Origin: Mycobacterium sp. IS-3022
GTDB taxonomy: Bacteria > Actinomycetota > Actinomycetes > Mycobacteriales > Mycobacteriaceae
NCBI RefSeq assembly: GCF_001500065.1
Contig: NZ_LQIN01000034.1
Location: 266,693 to 330,692 of the forward strand
Length of the DNA stretch: 64,000 nt
Direction: 5' to 3'
Part shown: positions 59,174 through 64,000 of the stretch, one piece after another
Position numbering within the stretch: the stretch's first letter is position 1
How the letters are laid out: each line of letters opens with the position of its first letter
Made by a program: the position numbers and the translations under genes
Notes under the pieces: generated by a model
Told to the model about the DNA's origin: nothing
The model's input: the letters and a program-made list of their open reading frames with translations, nothing else
Databases searched by the model: none

Positions 59174-61167
59174 CGCACGACCCGTATCTCTGGCTCGAAG
59201 AGATCACCGGCGACGCAGCGCTCGACTGGGTCCGCAAGCACAACGCGCCGACCCTCGCTCGCTTCGGCGGTGACCGCTTCGAGCAGATGCGCGCCGAGGC
59301 TTTGGAGGTGCTCGACACCGACGCACGCATCCCGTACGTCCGCAGGCGTGGCGACCACCTCTACAACTTCTGGCGCGACGCGGACAACCCGCGCGGCCTG
59401 TGGCGGCGCACGACGCTGGAGAGCTACCGCACCGAGCAGCCGCAGTGGGACGTCCTGATCGACGTCGATCAGATCGCGGCCGCGGACGGCGAGAATTGGG
59501 TGTGGGCCGGCGCGGAAGTGCTCGAGCCGGACTTCTCGCTCGCGCTGGTCGAACTGTCCCGCGGCGGCGCCGACGCCACCGTGGTTCGCGAATTCGACAT
59601 GACCACATGGCAGTTCGTCACCGACGGTTTCGAACTGCCGGAGGCCAAATCGAGTGTGACGTGGCAGGACCGCGATACCGTGCTGGTCGGAACGGACTTC
59701 GGGCCCGGCTCGTTGACCGACTCCGGTTATCCGCGGATCGTCAAGCGCTGGCGACGCGGCCAGCCGCTGTCCGACGCGCAGACACTGTTCGAGGGCGAGG
59801 CGACCGACGTCAGCGTCGGATGCGGTTACGACGCGACACCGGGCTTCGAGCGGTTGCTGATCACGCGGTCGTTCGACTTCTTCAACCGGCACCGCTACGA
59901 GTTGCGCGGCGACACGCTGATCGAGATCGACGTCCCCACAGATGCCGGCATTTCCTGGCACCGCGAGTGGTTGCTGATTCGGCCCCGCACCGATTGGACG
60001 GTCGGGTCGACGACGTACCGTGCGGGTTCCCTACTGGCCGCGAACTACGCCGAATACCTCGACGGCGCAGGCGAACTGCATGTGGTGTTCGAGCCCGACG
60101 AGCACTCCAGCCTGGACAACTACGCGTGGACCCGTGACCGCCTCGTGCTCGTCACGCTCGTCGATGTGATCAGCCAGGTGACGGTCGTGACACCAGGGAC
60201 CTGGGAGCGAGCCGAGATCCCCGGAATTCCGCCGAACACCAACACCGTCCTGGTCGACGTGGACGAGTACGGCGACGAAATGTTCCTCGACGCCAGCGGT
60301 TTCGACACACCGTCGCGGTTGCTGTGGGGCCGCGCCGGCGATGCGGTCACCGAGGCCAAGCGCGCCCCGTCGTTCTTCGACGCCGCAGACCTCGAGATCA
60401 GCCAGCATTTCGTCGCCTCCGCGGACGGCACCATGATCCCCTATTTCGTTGTGGGGCATCGGCACAATCAGGCGCCTGGACCGACCCTGCTGAGCGGGTA
60501 CGGTGGCTTCGAGGTGGCCAATACGCCGAGCTATGGCGGCGTACTCGGCAGGCTGTGGCTTAGCCGCGGCGGCACCTTCGTGCTGGCGAACATCCGCGGC
60601 GGCGGTGAATACGGACCGACGTGGCACACCCAGGCCATGCGGGAGAACCGGCACCTCGTCTATGAGGACTTCGCCGCTGTCGCAGAGGATCTCGTTGCGC
60701 GCGGCATCACCACCGTCGAGCAACTCGGCGCGCAGGGCGGCAGCAACGGCGGGCTGCTGATGGGCGTGATGCTGACGCGGTACCCGGAGCTGTTCGGCGC
60801 GCTGGTGTGCAGCGTCCCGCTGCTGGACATGCGACGGTTCCATCTTCTGCTTGCCGGCGCGTCCTGGATGGCCGAGTACGGGGATCCGGACGATCCCGAC
60901 GACTGGGAGTTCATCTCGAAGTACTCGCCCTACCAGAATATTTCGGTGGACCGGCGGTACCCGCCGGTGTTGATCACGACCTCGACGCGCGATGACCGGG
61001 TGCACCCCGGTCACGCCCGCAAGATGACCGCCGCGCTGGAGGATGCCGGTCATCCGGTCCACTACTACGAGAACATCGAGGGCGGGCATGCGGGCGCTGC
61101 GGACAACGCCCAGACCGCGTTTCGCTCGGCGTTGATCTACGAGTTCCTGTGGTCGGTGCTCAGCTGA
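59170..61167 (+). CDS. Prolyl oligopeptidase family serine peptidase (S9A)
   Basis: 665 aa. An N-terminal beta-propeller region (YLWLEEITGDAALDWVRKHN opening) precedes the alpha/beta-hydrolase catalytic domain: nucleophile Ser in GGSNGGLL, Asp in STRDDRVHPGHARK, His in EGGHAG. No signal peptide, so cytoplasmic; it probably cuts short Pro-containing peptides. Matches Rv0457c. Its last eight bases overlap the convergent efeB gene. Confidence 0.9.
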   Translation: MTHDPYLWLEEITGDAALDWVRKHNAPTLARFGGDRFEQMRAEALEVLDTDARIPYVRRRGDHLYNFWRDADNPRGLWRRTTLESYRTEQPQWDVLIDVDQIAAADGENWVWAGAEVLEPDFSLALVELSRGGADATVVREFDMTTWQFVTDGFELPEAKSSVTWQDRDTVLVGTDFGPGSLTDSGYPRIVKRWRRGQPLSDAQTLFEGEATDVSVGCGYDATPGFERLLITRSFDFFNRHRYELRGDTLIEIDVPTDAGISWHREWLLIRPRTDWTVGSTTYRAGSLLAANYAEYLDGAGELHVVFEPDEHSSLDNYAWTRDRLVLVTLVDVISQVTVVTPGTWERAEIPGIPPNTNTVLVDVDEYGDEMFLDASGFDTPSRLLWGRAGDAVTEAKRAPSFFDAADLEISQHFVASADGTMIPYFVVGHRHNQAPGPTLLSGYGGFEVANTPSYGGVLGRLWLSRGGTFVLANIRGGGEYGPTWHTQAMRENRHLVYEDFAAVAEDLVARGITTVEQLGAQGGSNGGLLMGVMLTRYPELFGALVCSVPLLDMRRFHLLLAGASWMAEYGDPDDPDDWEFISKYSPYQNISVDRRYPPVLITTSTRDDRVHPGHARKMTAALEDAGHPVHYYENIEGGHAGAADNAQTAFRSALIYEFLWSVLS

Positions 61168-62413
61168 GCAACTGGTCGCCGAGGAACCGGTCGGGGCCGG
61201 TGACGCCTGGCAGGATGAAGAAGAACCCGCCGCCGACCGGCATGATGTACTCCTCGAGCGGTTCGCCCTTGAGCCGCTTGGCAACCGTGAGGAAGCCCTT
61301 CTCAAGGCTGCGCTGGTAGGCGATGAATGCGAGCCCCTGGTCGAGTCGGCCGGCGCCGTCGAAGCCGCGTGAGTAATTGAAACCCCGCCGCAGAATGAGA
61401 TTTTCGTCCGTCGCGGGGGTGCGCGGGTTCGCCAGCCGGATGTGAGCGGTGAGCGGTATTCGCTTGCCTTCGGGATCTTCTGGATAGTCAGGGTCGGTGA
61501 ACTCGCCGGTCAGTCCGAGCGGCGCGCCACTGACCTTGCTGCGCCCGATCAGCGCCTCCTGCTCGACGAGTTGCGTGCGGTCCCAGAATTCGACGAACAT
61601 CCGGATGATGCGGATGGCCTGGTAGGAGCCGCCGACCGCCCACTCCGGTTCGCCGTCCTGCGGGCCCACCCAGACGTGGCGATCCATGATCGCGTCGTCG
61701 TGAACGTCGAGGTTGGCCGTTCCGTCCTTGAAACCCAAAAGGTTTCGCGGCGTTGCGGCCTCGGATGCCTGGCCGGCGCCGATGCCCCTGGCGTAGCCGT
61801 CGACCATCCACCGCAACACCAGGTCACTGCGGGTGCGACGCATCAGCTGCCGCAGGGCGAAGATGACGGTGTCGCTGTGACCCGCTTCGATGATGATCGA
61901 CAGATCACCGTGCGACAGTTTGGGATCCAGCCGGTCGTTGGCGATGAACGGCATGGTGACCAATTCCTTGGGCTTGCGGTCGGCCAGCCCGAAGCGCTCA
62001 TCGAACAGCGACGCCCCGACACCGACGACTATCGCCAGGTTGTCCGCGGGCGGCTGCTCGCCCAGGATGCCGGAGTCGACGGGCGGGTAGGCCGGATCGC
62101 GGGGCTCCGGCGGCTTGCCCGCCATGAGCGCGCGGATCTCTTCGGTGAGGTCCTGCAGGGCGCGTTTCAGGCTGTCGCGGTCCTTCGACTGCACGTTGAA
62201 CGATGCGACCAGCCCCTGCTCCGGGATGGGCAAGGCGGTGATACCGGTCTGGTGCGGACCGTCGAACGGGACGAAGGCCGCTGCGGGCGCGGTGGGCGTC
62301 TCGGGGTCCGAGGAACACCCGGCGAGGACCGATCCCGCTCCCACCACGGCACCGGTGCCCAACGCGCCGGAGATGAATCCTCGCCGCGAGAGTCCCGAGC
62401 GACCTTCGGTCAC
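61160..62413 (-). CDS. efeB: Dyp-type heme peroxidase EfeB
   Basis: 417 aa. A Tat signal (SRRGFISGALGTGAVVGAG) ends in LAGC, a possible lipobox. Dyp signature GFKDGTANL and the FEDM-type heme-pocket region are present. EfeB takes iron from ferric or heme sources at the periplasmic side. Its start overlaps the efeO stop by four bases. A permease gene (efeU) is not seen on either side. Confidence 0.92.
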   Translation of the reverse strand: MTEGRSGLSRRGFISGALGTGAVVGAGSVLAGCSSDPETPTAPAAAFVPFDGPHQTGITALPIPEQGLVASFNVQSKDRDSLKRALQDLTEEIRALMAGKPPEPRDPAYPPVDSGILGEQPPADNLAIVVGVGASLFDERFGLADRKPKELVTMPFIANDRLDPKLSHGDLSIIIEAGHSDTVIFALRQLMRRTRSDLVLRWMVDGYARGIGAGQASEAATPRNLLGFKDGTANLDVHDDAIMDRHVWVGPQDGEPEWAVGGSYQAIRIIRMFVEFWDRTQLVEQEALIGRSKVSGAPLGLTGEFTDPDYPEDPEGKRIPLTAHIRLANPRTPATDENLILRRGFNYSRGFDGAGRLDQGLAFIAYQRSLEKGFLTVAKRLKGEPLEEYIMPVGGGFFFILPGVTGPDRFLGDQLLS

Positions 62414-63336
62414 TGCAGCTTCAGCACTCCAGACACCTGCGACAGGTTCTCCGACAGCCCGGCGAGCTCTGCCTTCAGCTTGTCGATCACGTCGGGTGTC
62501 ACAGTGACCTCGGGGCAGCGCGGTGACGGGTAGGGATCGTTCTCGGTGCAGAACAACACCCAGCCGTCACCACGGCGCAGTGGCGCCAAGGTTTCGAACA
62601 CCGAGTTGATTCCGGCATCGATCTTGCCCAGCAAGGCCGGATCGGCTTGTACGAGTGCGGGATTGAGCTTGCCGACGGCGTCGCGCGCCCCCTGCAGGTT
62701 GGCGTCGAAGTCCCACAGGTCCGTCTTGGAGTAGCGGTCCTCCTCGCCGGTGATCTTGCCCTCGGACACCTCCTCGATCAGCTCCGCGGCGCCGTTGGAG
62801 ACGTCGACCGGCTTGACCTGAACCGACGGGAATTGCGCCTTCAGTGCGGCGACGTCCTTGTCGAGTTGATCGGCGAACGGTGCGCCGCCCTCGGTGGTGT
62901 TCTTTTCGAACAGCAGGTACTCGAGGCGGTGCCAGCCGGTGAACTGGGGGTCGTCGACACCGGCGAAGTCATCCACCCGAGCATCGATCTTGCGGTCGAT
63001 CTCTTCGACCAGTCCGGCGATCGGCTCGATGCGTTCCCACGGTTGACGTGACGGCGCATACGCGTCCTGGGCGGCCTGGAGGTCTCCGGCCCGGACCGCG
63101 TCGGTGAATACCTTGACCACGCGCTGAAGTTCGTCGATGTTGCTCTGCACGTAGGCCTTGTAGTCGGCCGCCGCCTTGTCCAGCACGGCCGGATCGACCG
63201 CGGGGGCCGCGCTCGTCGTCGTGGTGGCCGTTCCACCGGCGGACGTCCCGTTGTCAGAGGAGTCGTCACCGGCGCATCCGGACAAGATCAGACCGGCTGC
63301 GGTTATCGGAACTGCCCAGGCGAGATAGCGGTTCAT
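62410..63336 (-). CDS. efeO: Iron-uptake lipoprotein EfeO/EfeM (M75 domain)
   Basis: 308 aa from ATG 63336 with AGAGG before it. Signal peptide and lipobox (ILSGC), then a Ser/Thr/Ala linker, then the M75 domain with the metal-binding HxxE in GWHRLEYLLF. The N-terminal cupredoxin domain of E. coli EfeO is missing, so it is EfeM-like. It should bind ferrous or ferric iron for EfeB and a permease. An IdeR-like box and a TATGTT -10 lie just upstream. Confidence 0.88.
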   Translation of the reverse strand: MNRYLAWAVPITAAGLILSGCAGDDSSDNGTSAGGTATTTTSAAPAVDPAVLDKAAADYKAYVQSNIDELQRVVKVFTDAVRAGDLQAAQDAYAPSRQPWERIEPIAGLVEEIDRKIDARVDDFAGVDDPQFTGWHRLEYLLFEKNTTEGGAPFADQLDKDVAALKAQFPSVQVKPVDVSNGAAELIEEVSEGKITGEEDRYSKTDLWDFDANLQGARDAVGKLNPALVQADPALLGKIDAGINSVFETLAPLRRGDGWVLFCTENDPYPSPRCPEVTVTPDVIDKLKAELAGLSENLSQVSGVLKLQ

Positions 63337-63362
63337 GTGCACCTCTGCGTTCGGAGAGGCTG

Positions 63363-63404
63363 AACATAACACCCAGCGAACGCCCGGAGGATAGCCACAC
63401 CTAA
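63363..63404 (-). promoter_or_regulatory. Iron box (IdeR-like) and -10 upstream of efeO
   Basis: On the minus strand TTAGGTGTGGCTATCCTCC (63404-63386) matches 14 of 19 positions of the mycobacterial IdeR consensus TTAGGTTAGGCTAACCTAA. TATGTT (63368-63363) is a plausible -10, placing the box over the -35. The leader to ATG 63336 would be about 20 bases. Confidence 0.6.
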
Positions 63405-63517
63405 AAATTCAGCTTCGCGGACCGCGTCGAGAAAGGACATGACGGCCGGTGATGGCCGAGGGGTTCAGGAAGCCGTCAACTGGTTTGGCGTTGACGCGGT
63501 GTCGGCCGTTGGGCGAC

Positions 63518-64000
63518 TCAGTTGGGCGGTGGTGGGGGTTGGGGTTCGAAGGGGTTGTACCACCACCAGTCGGCGCGTTCGCCGAGGGGTCCGCGCCAGG
63601 GTGGGACTGTGGGTGGGGGTTGGGTCGGGGGCCGGGCCAGTGATGCGTTGGTCAGCTCCCGCCCGGCGTTGTCGGTGACGGTCAGCTGGCGGGCGGGTCC
63701 GGTGATGGTGATCTCGCCGCGGTGATGCATCCGGTGGTGATAGGGACACACCAGCACCAGGTTGTCCAACTCGGTCGGCCCGCCGTCTTCCCAATGCCGA
63801 AGGTGATGCGCGTGCAGACCGCGGGTCGCTTCGCAGCCGGGCACCACACACGTCGAATCGCGGTGCTCCAGCGCGCGGCGTAGCCGGCGGCTGATCTGGC
63901 GCGTGGTGCGCCCGGCGCCGATCAGCTGCCCGCGGCGTTCCAACCACACCTCACAGCTGGCATCACACAACAGGTATTGGCGGTCGGCATCAGTCAGCAG
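63518..64000 (-). CDS. 13E12-family / DUF222 HNH endonuclease-like protein, C-terminal part
   Basis: The last 160 residues of a gene running off the right edge. It has the 13E12 REP-family stretch LCDASCEVWLERRGQLIG, an HNH domain (CVVPGC, HAHHLRHWEDGG, LVCPYHHRMHH) with Cys and His zinc ligands, then a Pro/Trp-rich tail. The family occurs in many copies in mycobacteria; members are often linked to mobile DNA, but activity of this one is unknown. It starts outside the window. Confidence 0.85.
   Translation of the reverse strand: MLTDADRQYLLCDASCEVWLERRGQLIGAGRTTRQISRRLRRALEHRDSTCVVPGCEATRGLHAHHLRHWEDGGPTELDNLVLVCPYHHRMHHRGEITITGPARQLTVTDNAGRELTNASLARPPTQPPPTVPPWRGPLGERADWWWYNPFEPQPPPPPN

Noticed and set aside
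1..64000. CRISPR arrays, tRNA or rRNA genes, prophage or transposase genes
   Set aside because: None seen by eye: no evenly spaced repeats, no cloverleaf pattern noticed, no integrase or transposase motif. A tRNAscan or ISfinder run would be decisive.

Overview
The window is high-GC actinobacterial DNA from a mycobacterium, most likely a fast-growing Mycolicibacterium-type species. Evidence: a complete yrbE/mce lipid-import operon, mycothiol (mshA), HbhA, an MmpS/MmpL pair, SenX3-RegX3, RamB/isocitrate lyase, and a 13E12-type HNH protein. From about 21.8 kb to 61.2 kb the gene content and order follow, in reverse, the M. tuberculosis Rv0457c-Rv0491 region as I remember it, with several local breaks. 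No tRNA, rRNA, CRISPR array or intact transposase gene was seen.

Region 1 (1-8.8 kb) is accessory metabolism. A leftward operon encodes a START-like protein, two flavin monooxygenases of Baeyer-Villiger type, an HSL-type esterase and a CocE-type hydrolase cut by the window edge. This set suits turning a ketone into an ester and then hydrolysing it. The operon diverges from a rightward set (methyltransferase, two unknown proteins, an AarF/UbiB-type kinase) across a 180-bp AT-rich control region with two near-consensus promoters and several palindromes. Region 2 (9.3-18.9 kb) is yrbEA-yrbEB-mceABCDEF, a Mce-associated membrane protein and a secreted companion protein. The 475 bp before it hold a nested palindrome and a doubtful small ORF. 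Import by Mce and oxidation by region 1 could serve one lipid-like substrate; that link is inference.

Region 3 (18.9-31.2 kb): a two-domain EphD (epoxide hydrolase plus SDR) with a methyltransferase; regX3-senX3; phosphoglycerate mutase; a YbjN protein, mshA and a ROK regulator in one overlapping operon; an SDR; an L,D-transpeptidase lipoprotein; and murB. Region 4 (31.2-43.5 kb): START-like DUF2505, methyltransferase, nitrilase-family amidohydrolase and DUF2993 protein rightward; then leftward a membrane protein, an S53 peptidase lipoprotein, a small lipoprotein, deoC, DUF2599, DUF2516, hbhA, an XRE regulator and a DUF445 protein; then a TetR regulator with ppk2. Several genes here look leaderless, with TAnnnT motifs 6-8 nt before the start codon.

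Region 5 (43.5-51.1 kb) starts with a decayed gene remnant between two near-identical 67-bp hairpin repeats. Then come fadB2, icl, an acyl-ACP-thioesterase-like gene, ramB, an AhpD-like gene, a small membrane protein and lpdC: fatty-acid/acetate metabolism with its regulator. A RamB-like double motif lies upstream of icl. Region 6 (51.1-64 kb): mmpL4-like and mmpS4-like genes with a divergent TetR gene, placed between lpdC and the membrane-gene pair that precedes it in M. tuberculosis; an aldehyde dehydrogenase with its DUF779 partner; a methyltransferase and a prolyl oligopeptidase; efeB and efeO behind a good IdeR-like iron box, with no efeU visible; and a partial 13E12-family HNH gene at the right edge.
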